Shown here one piece after another: positions 22,111 to 31,700 of a stretch of DNA of 34,897 bases (position 1 is its first letter; each line of letters begins with the position of its first letter). The notes under the pieces were generated by a model, which worked only from the letters and a program-made list of their open reading frames with translations, ran no database searches and had not been told where the DNA came from. The stretch is from Chloroflexota bacterium (lineage in GTDB: Bacteria > Chloroflexota > Anaerolineae > CG2-30-64-16): positions 1-34,897 of the forward strand of contig JAPLHB010000162.1 of NCBI GenBank assembly GCA_026389845.1, in the 5' to 3' direction. Both the position numbers and the translations under genes were made by a program.

Positions 22111-23250
22111 TCAGACCCGCGCTTGCGCCTGAAAGGCCGCTTCTTCGGCGGTCAGCGCTGCCTCGCGGCGCATGAACCCCGCCAGGTCCTCCGGCAGGCC
22201 GCCACGCTCGACCAGGGCATCGGCGTAGGCGAGGAGCCGATCCCGATCGGCCAGCCGTTCAACCGGGATCCAGCCGCACCCGAACCGCGCGCCGAGGATG
22301 CTGCCGCAGATGGCTGCCACGGTGTCGGTATCATAGCCCTGCTGGACGACGTCTGCCAGGATGGGCTGTGGCTCAATATCAGGGCGCAGCGCCATGACCA
22401 ACGCGTGGCTGCCGCCGAGCAGCGCATAGCCCTGGTTGGGATGGGCGCGCGTGAAGCCGGGCGCCAGAGTAGGTCGCGCGATCTCCGACACCCGCGTCCG
22501 GAGCACCTCGACCGGCGCGGCCAGGTCAGCCAACAGGGCCGCCAGCCCCGCCGAGACCGCGTGACCGGCCGAGCGGTCATGCTGCCACTCCGTATGCCCT
22601 TGCATCCAGTCCGCTTCCACGGCCGAGACTGCGTCTGGCAGCGCCGTGACGATCTCAGCGGCCGAACGCTCCGCCACAAACCCGGCCACCGCATAGGCGA
22701 CTGCGTACGCAACGGCCGCGGCCCGGATATCGCCGTGGGTGGTGAGGCTGGACTCCATGACGACCGTCGCCAGCCGCGCCGGATCGTCGTGGTAGAGCGC
22801 GCCGAGCGGTCCCGCGCGCATGGCCGCGCCGATGCCGGCAGTGCGATTGCCGGCGCGTTGGGGCGCCGCCCCATGCGCCAGGCGCGCCACGGCGGCCGAA
22901 AAGTTGCGGCCGTAGCCGCGCCACGCCCCGGCCGCCAACCCCTGCACCAGGCACTCGGCCCACTGCTCCGCCGTCCAGCCGCCGGGCGCGAGGCAGACGT
23001 TGAGCAGCGCCAGCGCCTGTTGGGTATCATCCGAATGCAGCCCGAGCGGCCGCGCTCGGGAAGGTCGCGAGCGTCCCTCGCGCCCGGGTTGAGCCGGGGC
23101 CGCCGCGGGGAGATCTTTGTAGGCGCCGTAGACCGCCCGGATGTGCCGCGCGTCCCAGCCTTCCACCGGACAGCCCAGGACATCGCCCCAGGCCAGGCCG
23201 AGCAGCGCGCCGCGGATGCGCTCAGGTTGGGTCGGTGATGATGTCATCAT
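22111..23250 (-). CDS. ADP-ribosylglycohydrolase (ARH/DraG family)
   Basis: This enzyme family removes ADP-ribose from proteins or nucleic acids, or cleaves related ADP-ribose compounds, using two Mg2+ ions. The signatures are in the right order: GALLGLAWGDVLGCPVEGW (residues 14-32), metal-binding HSDDTQQALAL (72-82), and a C-terminal GYDTDTVAAICGSILGARFG (305-324) that matches the family's G(G/Y)DTDT metal site. The length of 379 residues is normal or slightly long; a Pro/Arg-rich loop at about 49-68 is extra. The first 29 nt overlap the end of kptA, so the two are probably translationally coupled. The start is MM; the second Met (23247) is equally possible. Substrate inferred from context: an ADP-ribosylated RNA/DNA end or the ADP-ribose phosphate made by KptA. 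The family call is firm; the substrate is not. Confidence 0.93.
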   Translation of the reverse strand: MMTSSPTQPERIRGALLGLAWGDVLGCPVEGWDARHIRAVYGAYKDLPAAAPAQPGREGRSRPSRARPLGLHSDDTQQALALLNVCLAPGGWTAEQWAECLVQGLAAGAWRGYGRNFSAAVARLAHGAAPQRAGNRTAGIGAAMRAGPLGALYHDDPARLATVVMESSLTTHGDIRAAAVAYAVAYAVAGFVAERSAAEIVTALPDAVSAVEADWMQGHTEWQHDRSAGHAVSAGLAALLADLAAPVEVLRTRVSEIARPTLAPGFTRAHPNQGYALLGGSHALVMALRPDIEPQPILADVVQQGYDTDTVAAICGSILGARFGCGWIPVERLADRDRLLAYADALVERGGLPEDLAGFMRREAALTAEEAAFQAQARV

Positions 23251-23809
23251 GCGTTCGCTCCTGATCGGGGGGAAAGCCGAGATACTCTACGGGCACATGC
23301 TCCGTGAGCCAGACACCGTTGGCCGATAGGTAGAAGCGATAGCCGGCCGCGTGCATCAGCCCGGCCCGCACTTCAAGCACGATCGGGCTACCGTGCCGTC
23401 CGCCAACGCGCGCGGCCGTGTCCTCATCGGCGGACAGGTGCACGTGGTTCCGATGTCCCGGCACGAGACCGCGCTCTCTAATCGCCGTAACGAAACGTGC
23501 TGCTGTGCCGTGGTAGAGGAACTCCGGCGGCTGTGTGGGTTCCAGGCCGAGATCAACCGGGATCGAGTGGCCCTGGCTGGCACGGATGCGCGTCCCGTCC
23601 TCGCTGAACGCGAAACGCTGTTTGTCGTTTTGTGCTACGATCTCTTGCAGCGGTTCCGGTGTGATCACGACCCCATGCCGTCGGGCTTGGGTCAGGAGTT
23701 GTGCGACGTCCGCCCAGCCCTGGGCATCCAGGAACAGACCCAGGTCCTCCGGGTGATGGCGCAGGACGCGGCTGAGGAATTTGCTGATCGGGACAAGGCG
23801 CTTGTTCAT
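23222..23809 (-). CDS. kptA: RNA 2'-phosphotransferase (KptA/Tpt1 family)
   Basis: Tpt1/KptA moves an internal 2'-phosphate from RNA to NAD+, releasing nicotinamide and ADP-ribose-1''-2''-cyclic phosphate. In eukaryotes this completes tRNA splicing; in bacteria its natural RNA is unknown. The catalytic Arg-His-Arg-Arg set appears as R17-H18 (SRVLRHHPED), R65 (NDKQRF) and R120 (GHRNHVHLS). Other hallmarks are RIRASQGHS (74-82) and YHGT (99-102). The N-terminal winged-helix half and C-terminal ADP-ribosyltransferase half are both complete, and 195 residues is typical. The ATG at 23809 has GGA 5 nt upstream and lies 18 nt after the GH99-like reading frame. Its 3' end overlaps the ADP-ribosylglycohydrolase gene by 29 nt. 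Confidence 0.95.
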   Translation of the reverse strand: MNKRLVPISKFLSRVLRHHPEDLGLFLDAQGWADVAQLLTQARRHGVVITPEPLQEIVAQNDKQRFAFSEDGTRIRASQGHSIPVDLGLEPTQPPEFLYHGTAARFVTAIRERGLVPGHRNHVHLSADEDTAARVGGRHGSPIVLEVRAGLMHAAGYRFYLSANGVWLTEHVPVEYLGFPPDQERTHDDIITDPT

Positions 23810-23827
23810 AGGTTCCGTTGCCGGCGG

Positions 23828-25076
23828 CTACCTGGACAGCCGCGGCAGATAGGTGCAATAGGTGGCCGGGACGATGGACTGCCCGGCGAGCAGCGCCGCG
23901 TAGTACGCGCGCGTCCGTTCAACATAGCGGCGGCCGATGCTGGGCCGCTGCGGCGTGGCGATCGCCGGCTCGACATACGCCTGCTCGCCGTAGAGATTCC
24001 AGCCGTACAGGATGATCAGCCGCAGCCGGTCGCGCTGGTCGGCCAACTGCTGCCATTGGCGCTCGTAGACGCACTGCGTCAGCAGGGGGTCAAGCGAGCG
24101 TGGCGGCCAAGTGATGTAGGTGGTGCCCATGAGCTTCGCCGGGTATTCGTCGAAGCGCGGGGTGACGAAAGCCACGCCATCGTCCGACAGCCCGGCGATG
24201 GGGTCTTGCGGTGGGCCGAAGAACCAATCCCAGGCCGGCGGGACCTTCTCGCATTCATACGTGCGGGCGTCCCCCTGCCGAGCGCAGCCGGTCCAGTGGC
24301 GCACCGTATAGCTGATCGGGACGGTGGGTGCTGTCGGCGTAGTCAACGTCATGGGGTCGAACGCCACCAGGAGCGGCTTGCCGTCCCACTGGAACCACAG
24401 GTTGCGGTATTCTGCTCTCCCGTAGTAGTTGGCCCAGAGCCAGTCGAGCACCAGCTCCCGCTGCGCGGGCAGCAGCAGGCTCGGCGTGATGTGGCCTTGG
24501 GTCTGGACGAATGGCTCGACGATCAGGCTTACGCTGATCGGCCGCTGCGCGGCGACGATCTCATCCAGCAGCGCCCGGATACCGCGGTTCAAGGCGGCAT
24601 CGGCGTGACCCTCGACCACGCCATCCAGGTTGATGTCGCCCCAGCCCCACCAACTGACGAAAAGCGCCTGCACGCCCGCGTCCGCCAGCGAATCCAGTTG
24701 CCAGCGGATGATCGCCGGGTCGGCCGAGCAGTAGAAGCCCGGCTCTGGCTTGATCTACGACGCCTGCCATGTCGCCGGTATTGTTCCAATGGTACGAACC
24801 CATGCCTCCTGCGCAGTTCCCCGCCGCGTCGTAGCCGTACCAGGGGGCGAAAACCGCCGCCAGGGGGAGCGTGGGCGTTGGCGGCGCGACCACCGGGTCA
24901 GCAGCGGCCTTCTGCGCTGGTGTCGCGCTAGATGTTGCTGCGCCGGGACGCGCCTCGGCCGGTTCCGAGGCGCGCACGCGGGGGAGAGCCCTGCGCGCCG
25001 GCTCGCTGTTCAAGGCCAGGCAGCCGCCGAGCAGCAGCAATGCCGGCAGGAACAACGCCAACAGAAGCCGCTTCAT
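23828..25076 (-). pseudogene. GH99/GH71-like glycoside hydrolase lipoprotein, frameshifted
   Basis: The start at 25076 gives a lipoprotein signal (MKRLLLALFLPALLLLGGC, lipobox LGGC), a Pro/Ala-rich tether, and the family opening AVFAPWYGYDAAG with YHWNNTGDM. Near 24750 the frame is lost. The continuation is open in the next frame: KPEPGFYCSADPAIIRWQLD, then VQALFVSWWGWGDINLDGVV, SVSLIVEPFVQ, and a normal end at 23828. The downstream frame has a TAG at 24755-24757, so the shift lies just after it and fits a 1-nt insertion or 2-nt deletion. The SWW.WG and (V)EPF strands match GH99-like alpha/beta barrels, which act on mannan-type or other polysaccharides outside the membrane. A surface enzyme is unexpected in a cluster of cytosolic RNA/DNA proteins. 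Internal translation from the Met at 24673 would lack a signal and the first strands. Confidence 0.8.
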
Positions 25077-25080
25077 ATCG

Positions 25081-25436
25081 CTACTCAGTAACCTGCTGAA
25101 TCACAGCCACGACCTGGTCGCCCCAATCCTGCGTCAACCTGACGAGGTGGCTCCGCACCGCGGCGCCGAGTTCCTCGCGCTCATCGGCCCGGTAGCACCG
25201 TGTCCCCCCGCGCCTCTGGGCAAACTGGCCTCAAGCACTGCGAGCAAAGCGCCTTCGCCAATCCAATCTCCCTGGGCGGCCGAGAGCCCCTGGAGGAAAC
25301 GCAGCGTCGCGGCCGCCTGCTGGCGATCCTCGGCGTTCCAATGCCATCTGCCCACGCACTGGCGGAGCAGCGTCACGGATTGCGGATATCTCGGCTGGCT
25401 CAAGGGATCCAGTTGAGCCAGTTGGATGTCCGTCAG
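25081..25436 (-). pseudogene. Small partner of the solenoid protein, frameshifted
   Basis: The frame overlaps the stop of the 1080-residue gene as CTGA (25433-25436), the usual place for a coupled ATGA start but with C for A. A TTG at 25403 is the next candidate. It reads LTDIQLAQLDPLSQPRYPQ, then RQCVGRWHWNAEDRQQAAAT and FLQGLSAAQGDWIGEGALLA. Around a six-G run (25204-25209) coding sense moves to another frame, TRCYRADEREELGAAVRSHL and VRLTQDWGDQVVAVIQQVTE, ending with TAG at 25081, 4 nt before the lipoprotein ATG. One missing G would restore a ~118-residue helical protein. No family was recognised. The position suggests it works with the solenoid protein. Confidence 0.55.
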
Positions 25437-28400
25437 GGCTGGGCAGCGGCTTCCACCACGGCCTCGGCGATCTGGCTGGCGGTCTCCGCTGCTCCAAGAG
25501 ATAGCGCAACGGGGATCAGCGCACGCAGGTCAACGAGGAACTGATCTCTTCGTTGGCCGGCCACGGCGTGCAGGGTATCCGGCCACAGCGCGTACGCGGC
25601 CTGCCGATCCGTGTCGGCCCAACGCCCCCAAGCTGAAGCCAGGGCGCGCAATGCCTCTTTGCGCGACGTCTGGACTTCAGTGTCACTGTCACGCTTGCTT
25701 GTCTCTATGGACCCGGCCTGCACCGCCTGCAATGCCTCAGCGAGTACCGGTGGCTGATCTTGAGGAGAGAACGCTGGGAGCAGATGCGCGAAGAACAGTG
25801 CGCGCAGGTTTGGGGATGCGGTTTGGCGCGCGACGCTCACGGCCGCGGCCAGCGGCTCAACGCGATCTGGCGGCGCCAGGCGCACCACGAGCCCACTGAC
25901 GCCGCGTACACGATAGGCTGCATCTTCCAGCCGGTGGGCGGCTGCCAGGACATCCGAAAGGAGCGTCGCCGGCAGGTCCGGCGGCAATTGCTCCCCCAAC
26001 TCGCTGAGCGTGTAACCGCCGCCGCCGCGTTCTTCCAGCGCGCAGATGCTGGAGAACTGGTCATGCAACAACTCGTCGCGTTGGGGGATGGGGAGGTGAT
26101 GGGCCAGCCGCAACAGACCAGATTGTAACGGGAACATGTGCCGAAGGGTGGCCGGCTGCTGCTGCGCCAGCGCCCACGCGTCAGCGAGGGCTTGCTGTCC
26201 CAGTTCGGGCGGCAAACAAGGGAGCAGGCGCAGCAGTCCATCCAGCAGAAGCCACAGATCTTCTGCCTGCCAGAGGCCAGGCAGGGCTTCAGCGGCGACC
26301 GCGCCGCGGCGGTCCGCCGGCAGGTGCGGCGCTAACTTGCTCAGGACATAACTCCGCCCGGCTGATTCAGGATTCCCGCCGAGGTCGTCCAACACCGCGG
26401 CTTGGAGCGGCCATGGCAAATAAGGAAACAATGCCATGATGGCCTGGAGTCGCGGGGCATTCCCAAAGGGGCCGCGGTGCTTTTCGTTTTCCTCTGGCAA
26501 GGCACAGGCGATGGCGTACGCCTCCGCAATCAGCGGAGCCGGCTGGTACGGCGCCAGGGCCGCCAGCGCTTCGCCGCGCGGGCTGCCCGACCAGTGCGCA
26601 TCAGGCAAGGCCCGGACGACCGCCAACGCCTGGGGCATCAACTCGGCCGGCAGATGCGGCGCCAGACGCGCGAATTCATCGGCCTGCCGCGGGCGTTCCC
26701 GCGGCGCTTCGGGATAGGTCAGGATGGCCGCCAGCGCTTCGGCCATCACATCCAGGGGCATGTCGGCGGCCAGCCCACGTGGAATGGCGGCCCAGCGATC
26801 ATATCCATCCCAGAGGCGGGGGCGGGCGAGAGCGCTGCTGGCCGCCTGCCGCAGCGCGCTCCGGCGCAGATCCACGGGCAGGTGGGGCGCAAGGCCCGCC
26901 AGGAACTCGCTCACAGCGTAGTCATCGTCGTGCCTGCGGGCTGCCGCCAGCGCGTCCAGCAGCACTGCCTGCCGGTGCGGCGGCGGCAGTTCAGCGGCCA
27001 GATCGGTGAACAACCGCACGCGCTGGGGTGCGCGCGGCGCTTCCCGCAGGACGCGGCATGCTTCGAGCAACAACTCTTGGCGAGCCTCTTCTGACACGAG
27101 GGGCGCCAGCAGTCGGAACGCTTCCACGCGGGGGCAGCGCCATTCCCCCGCGACCGGCAGCTTACGCGCCGCCGCCAACAGTGTGCTCAACAGCCCGTCT
27201 CGCTGCTCCGGCGCCAAACGCGGAACCAGGGCCGCCGTGGCTTCGATGTACGGCGAGAAATCCTCGTACAGGAGCGGCAGCGCGGACGCCATCCGGAGGG
27301 CCGTTGCCAGGTGTTGCGCGGCCAGATGCGGGGCCAACGCGGCCAGCACGTCGCCACGCCAGCACGGGTGCTGCATCTCCGCCACGCAGGTGAGAGCTTC
27401 TGCCTGCAGATCGGGGTTCAGCCGCGACGCCAGCGCCACCAGGACGTCGCACTGATCCCGCTCGTCGTACGTGAGTGTTCGGGCGAGCTGCAGCACTTCA
27501 GGGATGAGTGCAACCGGCATGCGCTCCACGAGTCTGGGGAGCAATTGGCGCGCCGAGCGACCGCGGAAATCGGCATCGGGCCACTTGCGGTACATAGCCA
27601 GGATTTTGTCCATCAGGACGTAGAGCTGCGGCTCAGGCAGCCGCTCCACCAGGTTGGCCAAGTCGTAAGAGCTGACGCGCCCCATCAGGACCAGACCGAG
27701 ACCCCGTAATGCATGTTCTAAGGCCTCATCGAATAAGGTCTGATGGTCGTTCGGTGGCAGGTACGCCAACAAGTCCAGCAGCAGCACGGCCCGGTTCAAC
27801 TCAAACGGGGGCTGGATAGCACGCACGGCAGCCAGCGCCTGCTGGACTACCGCATCCCTGGTCTCAGCCGGTAGATGTGGCAGCAAAGCAAGCAGGGCCG
27901 ACGCGCGCCAGCCAGCATCCGACAGAGCGCTTGCCAGTCGCAGGGCCTGCACCAGCAAACTGCCGGTGAGGTGTGGCGCCAGCATGTCAATCCCGCGGGC
28001 GCGGACGTCCTGTTCGGATGCAGCTTCCAGCGCGGCAAGCGCTTCGGCGAGCGCGCCGGCGCGAGTGTCTGGCGGCAAGTACGGCTGCACGTGACCACAA
28101 TAGAGCGCGATCGTAAAGGGATTTCCCGTAAGCTTGACGGCCGACCAGGCGTCCAGGGCAGCTTGTGTCGCCAGACTGGGGGGAAGGTGCGGCAGGAGGG
28201 CGTTCAGCGCCGCGGCGCGGTCAAAAGGTTCCTGGATGGCTGCGGCCAGCAGGGGCAGTTCCGGCACGCGCTCGGACGGCAGGCGCGTTGCCAGGTCGCC
28301 GATGGCTCTGCCTCGTGCCTGAGGATCCGTCAGGCTGGCAACCGTCGTTAGGGCAACCGGCAGCAACTCCGTGGGCAGCAATGGTGCAAGCTGCGTCACC

Positions 28401-28675
28401 GCGTACGCCCGATCTCTTTCCGAGGGGATTTGACTGACGTAGCGCAGTGCGGCCTGGGGGGGCCAGCCAATCACTTTTTCCCGTACCAGCGCGGCCAGGA
28501 GTTCAGTCGGGATGCAGCCCGGCTTGACGTCCGTTGAGCAGGCGATCAGGGCATAGCGTATTTGCCGGCCGATAGCGCGCGGATCAGTTAGCCCGGCGTC
28601 GTCCGCAGCCGCCCAGGCTGTGGTAAGTTCAGCCATCATGCTTTTGGGATGAGCTCTTTCTTCTGATGCGTCCAT
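25433..28675 (-). CDS. 1080-residue alpha-solenoid (HEAT-like, PHLP-repeat) protein
   Basis: Nearly the whole protein is about 20-25 degenerate repeats of 35-50 residues. The helix pair has the consensus RA.AL..LAPHLP..L...AL..A.AL; clear copies include AAALNALLPHLPPSLATQAA, ASALLALLPHLPAETRDAVV and DEFARLAPHLPAELMPQALA. Such solenoids are protein-binding scaffolds or sensors. Similar repeats often form the sensor part of large STAND-type NTPases in Chloroflexota and Cyanobacteria, but no P-loop, TIR, CHAT or nuclease motif is present here. The start at 28675 has GGGGGAG 8 nt upstream and lies 32 nt after the helicase stop, so the two are likely co-transcribed. The end overlaps the small partner gene by 4 nt. 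Confidence 0.85.
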   Translation of the reverse strand: MDASEERAHPKSMMAELTTAWAAADDAGLTDPRAIGRQIRYALIACSTDVKPGCIPTELLAALVREKVIGWPPQAALRYVSQIPSERDRAYAVTQLAPLLPTELLPVALTTVASLTDPQARGRAIGDLATRLPSERVPELPLLAAAIQEPFDRAAALNALLPHLPPSLATQAALDAWSAVKLTGNPFTIALYCGHVQPYLPPDTRAGALAEALAALEAASEQDVRARGIDMLAPHLTGSLLVQALRLASALSDAGWRASALLALLPHLPAETRDAVVQQALAAVRAIQPPFELNRAVLLLDLLAYLPPNDHQTLFDEALEHALRGLGLVLMGRVSSYDLANLVERLPEPQLYVLMDKILAMYRKWPDADFRGRSARQLLPRLVERMPVALIPEVLQLARTLTYDERDQCDVLVALASRLNPDLQAEALTCVAEMQHPCWRGDVLAALAPHLAAQHLATALRMASALPLLYEDFSPYIEATAALVPRLAPEQRDGLLSTLLAAARKLPVAGEWRCPRVEAFRLLAPLVSEEARQELLLEACRVLREAPRAPQRVRLFTDLAAELPPPHRQAVLLDALAAARRHDDDYAVSEFLAGLAPHLPVDLRRSALRQAASSALARPRLWDGYDRWAAIPRGLAADMPLDVMAEALAAILTYPEAPRERPRQADEFARLAPHLPAELMPQALAVVRALPDAHWSGSPRGEALAALAPYQPAPLIAEAYAIACALPEENEKHRGPFGNAPRLQAIMALFPYLPWPLQAAVLDDLGGNPESAGRSYVLSKLAPHLPADRRGAVAAEALPGLWQAEDLWLLLDGLLRLLPCLPPELGQQALADAWALAQQQPATLRHMFPLQSGLLRLAHHLPIPQRDELLHDQFSSICALEERGGGGYTLSELGEQLPPDLPATLLSDVLAAAHRLEDAAYRVRGVSGLVVRLAPPDRVEPLAAAVSVARQTASPNLRALFFAHLLPAFSPQDQPPVLAEALQAVQAGSIETSKRDSDTEVQTSRKEALRALASAWGRWADTDRQAAYALWPDTLHAVAGQRRDQFLVDLRALIPVALSLGAAETASQIAEAVVEAAAQP

Positions 28676-28707
28676 GTCAGTCGCTCCCCCGCACGCTTAA
28701 GAACGGA

Positions 28708-31700
28708 TCACTTCATTGGTTGCGTCACGATCAACGCCCTCGGTACGACGGCCTGCACGTAATCCATCAGGTCGGACAGGACGGGCTGAACCGGTTGGTT
28801 CAACGCGAGGCGCAGCAAATAACGGCCGGCCAGTTTGCTGAGTGCGCCGTTGAACTGCCGGCAGCGGAAGTACTTCAGGCACACCAGGCAACCTTCGTCG
28901 TCGGTGCAGGTACACCCCTCCAACCGCGCCAATGCTTCGGACAGGAGCGTTTCCGGTTCTGCATAGACTTGCTCAGCGAAGCCCAGGCCGCCGGGGAAGG
29001 CATCGTAGATGTATAGCCGCGCTTCGGCGCCGGTCAAGGCCGTCAACCCGCCGATGTCGCCGTTGTCGCAGCGGATCTGTTCGGGCAAGGCTTTCAGGAC
29101 CGCGTGCTTGAGCGAGTGCAGGGCGTGGCTGAACTCCGGCTCGATCCGACCCGGCACGCCCTGCGGCGTATAGCCGTTGGTTGGCGTTTGCCAGCGCGGC
29201 CAGAACTCGGCGGCGAAGCGGCGCAGCACCTCTTGAGAAAAGGTCAGCCAACTTGCCTGGGTCTCCAGCGCGATCTCTAACTCCGGCGGCTGCGGTACCC
29301 CCTGCCGTCCTACCGTCTTCTCAACCTGTCGCGCCTGCATGGGGCTGCCGCAGCGAGGGCAGCGGCGGAGCTCCAGGTTGGTGCTTTCGTGACGACAACT
29401 CCGATTACGACACCGCATCACCCGGGTGGACTGGTATAGCACGTACTCATCCACCCGGCTGACGAGCGCAGCCTCCCCGAAACCGGCTGCGACCCCCGGC
29501 GCCAGGCTGCGCAGCGGTTCCAGCTCGCGCCGCACGGTCAGCGTGGTCTCTTCCACCCCCTGCGTCCGCAGGTCGCCGACGGCGGTGGGCTGGCAGACGA
29601 TCTGGCGGAGGGCGTCGTCGAAGGCGATCACCTTGTAGCGCTGGCCGTTGTGCCAGAAGATGGCGTCGAGATGCGCGTCGCGATAGGCGTAGGAACGACG
29701 TTTCTCCTCGAGGAGTTGGCCACCCTCCTCCATCAGCCGGTAGGGTTCCCCTTCAGCCGTGCGCAGATGATCCAGCGGGGATTCCTGGTGCGGGTCGCCC
29801 AGTGGCAGGTGGTACGCGCCGCGCACCGCGCGCAACTGCCGCTGCTGCACCAGGATGTCCAACAGGTCGGCGCCCACCGGGCCGAACAGCCGCGCCCATT
29901 CGCCGGAAAGCGGCCCCTCGCAGTTCTTGCTCGGCAGTGTGCTCATCTGCGACGCGCAACGCAGGTGGCTGGCGAGGAGGAGGGGGTTATCGGGGTTGGC
30001 GATCACCGGCTCGACCGTCTGACCGCCGAAGAGCTGATCGGGCCGCTCCAGATAGAACTGGTCGAAGGGGTCGCTTCGGTCGGCCAGGAAGATCGCGGCG
30101 CCCTCGCCTGCGCGCCCGGCACGACCGAACATCTGGCGCGCGTCCATCACCAGACCGGGAAAGTTCTTCACCACGGCAACGTCCAGGCTGCCGATGTCAA
30201 TGCCGGCCATCAGGGCGTTGGTGGTGAAGAGGCAGCGCACTTCGCCCTGGCGCAATCGAACGAAGACATCTTGCTTGTCGGCCTTGTCGGCGTAGAAGTC
30301 AGCGACCGCCGCGGCCAGGTCGCCCCGTCGCTGGCGCTCCAGCATATCGCGCAACTGTTCGGTGGCGCGCTTGACCTCGTTGATCGAGCGCAAGAAGACG
30401 ATGGTCCGCACAGGCCGGCGCTTGCCGTCGCGGGCATCCACGGTAGTCGCTTCCAACAACTCGCCTGCGACATCTACCACGTCGTGGACGTCCTGGGGCA
30501 AGATCAGAAAATGCCGCCGCGGCCGGGGTGCGCCGCTGCGATCCACCACCGCAAAGTCATCGGCAGGCAGCCCTGTGAGCTGGTGCGCCAGTCCCCGCGG
30601 GTCGCGTACGGTCGCCGACGAGATGATCACCTGGGGCAGCCTCGGGTTGCCTTCGCGCATCGAGCGGGCTAACAGCCGCCGCACGATGAGACCCATGTTG
30701 GCGCCGAATACGCCCTTGTAGACGTGCGCCTCATCCAGCACCACGTAGCGCAGGTTGCGGAAGAATGCCCGCCAATTGGGGTAGGGCTTGGGCAGGAGGA
30801 TGTAGTGCAACGTCTCGGGCGTGGTCACGATGATGCGGTTGGCGCCGCGCAGGGTATCCCATTTCGCGTCGGCGTTGACGTTGCGGTTAAGGATGCCGAT
30901 CTTCAATTGCCGGTCGGCCGGCAGCGTGGCGTTGAGCCGGTTCAGCCGGTCGGTCTGATCGAACCCCAGGGCAACCAGGGGGAACAGGTAGAGTGCAGTC
31001 GCCGCGGAATCGTTCAGGAGGGTCTCCAGGATGGTCGGGTTGTAGCTCTCGGTCTTGCCGCTGGCGGTCGGCGTCGCGATGACGACGTGTTTTCCGGCCA
31101 GCAGGTGTTTCCGCGTCTCGACCTGGTGCGAATAGAAGGTCGTGATCCCTTGTGCCTCTGCCAGAGCCTGGGCCACCGGCGGCGCAAGCGTCAGCAGTTG
31201 TAGCGGCGCGGTGGAGGCCTCGCTCTCTTCGATGAAATAGATGCCGCTGGCGTCCAGTCCATCCTGGGTCAGAGCGACCTGGGCATCACGCGCCAGGTTG
31301 CGCACGACTGCTGCGATGTCGTAGACTCCACCAACTCGCCCGGCGGCGGGGGCTTCGCGCAAGACCGTTGCCAGCGGTGGGGTAATCAGTGCGACCGGCT
31401 GATCCGCCGGCTGAAGCTCACCGCGCGGTACATCCAGGATGGTGCGAGGATCGCGAGCGAAGCGCACAGAGACGATTTCCGGCGCGGCCAGGACGACCGT
31501 GCCGGGGCCATGCCGGGGGTGAGCCACGCGCGTGCCGGGCGGAAACGGCTCGACTCGGGGTGGCGCCAGGCCCTTCTTGCGCTGGCGTTGCAGTTCCAGC
31601 GCCTCGGCGGCGGCTGCTCGGGTGGCAGCGGCCGTAGCGGTCGTGGGGCGGGGTGAAGTAGTGGCAGGCGGGCGCGGTAACTGCACTGGCTCTACCTGGA

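Noticed and set aside
22152..23183. Second minus-strand frame of 343 codons
   Set aside because: It overlaps the ADP-ribosylglycohydrolase in another frame and is Arg/Ser/Trp-rich without motifs.
21604..23238. Plus-strand open frame of 544 codons
   Set aside because: It is antisense to the hypothetical and ADP-ribosylglycohydrolase genes; its composition is Arg-rich and no motif is visible.
23351..24931. Plus-strand open frame of 526 codons
   Set aside because: It is antisense to kptA and the GH99-like gene, both of which have recognisable motifs on the minus strand.
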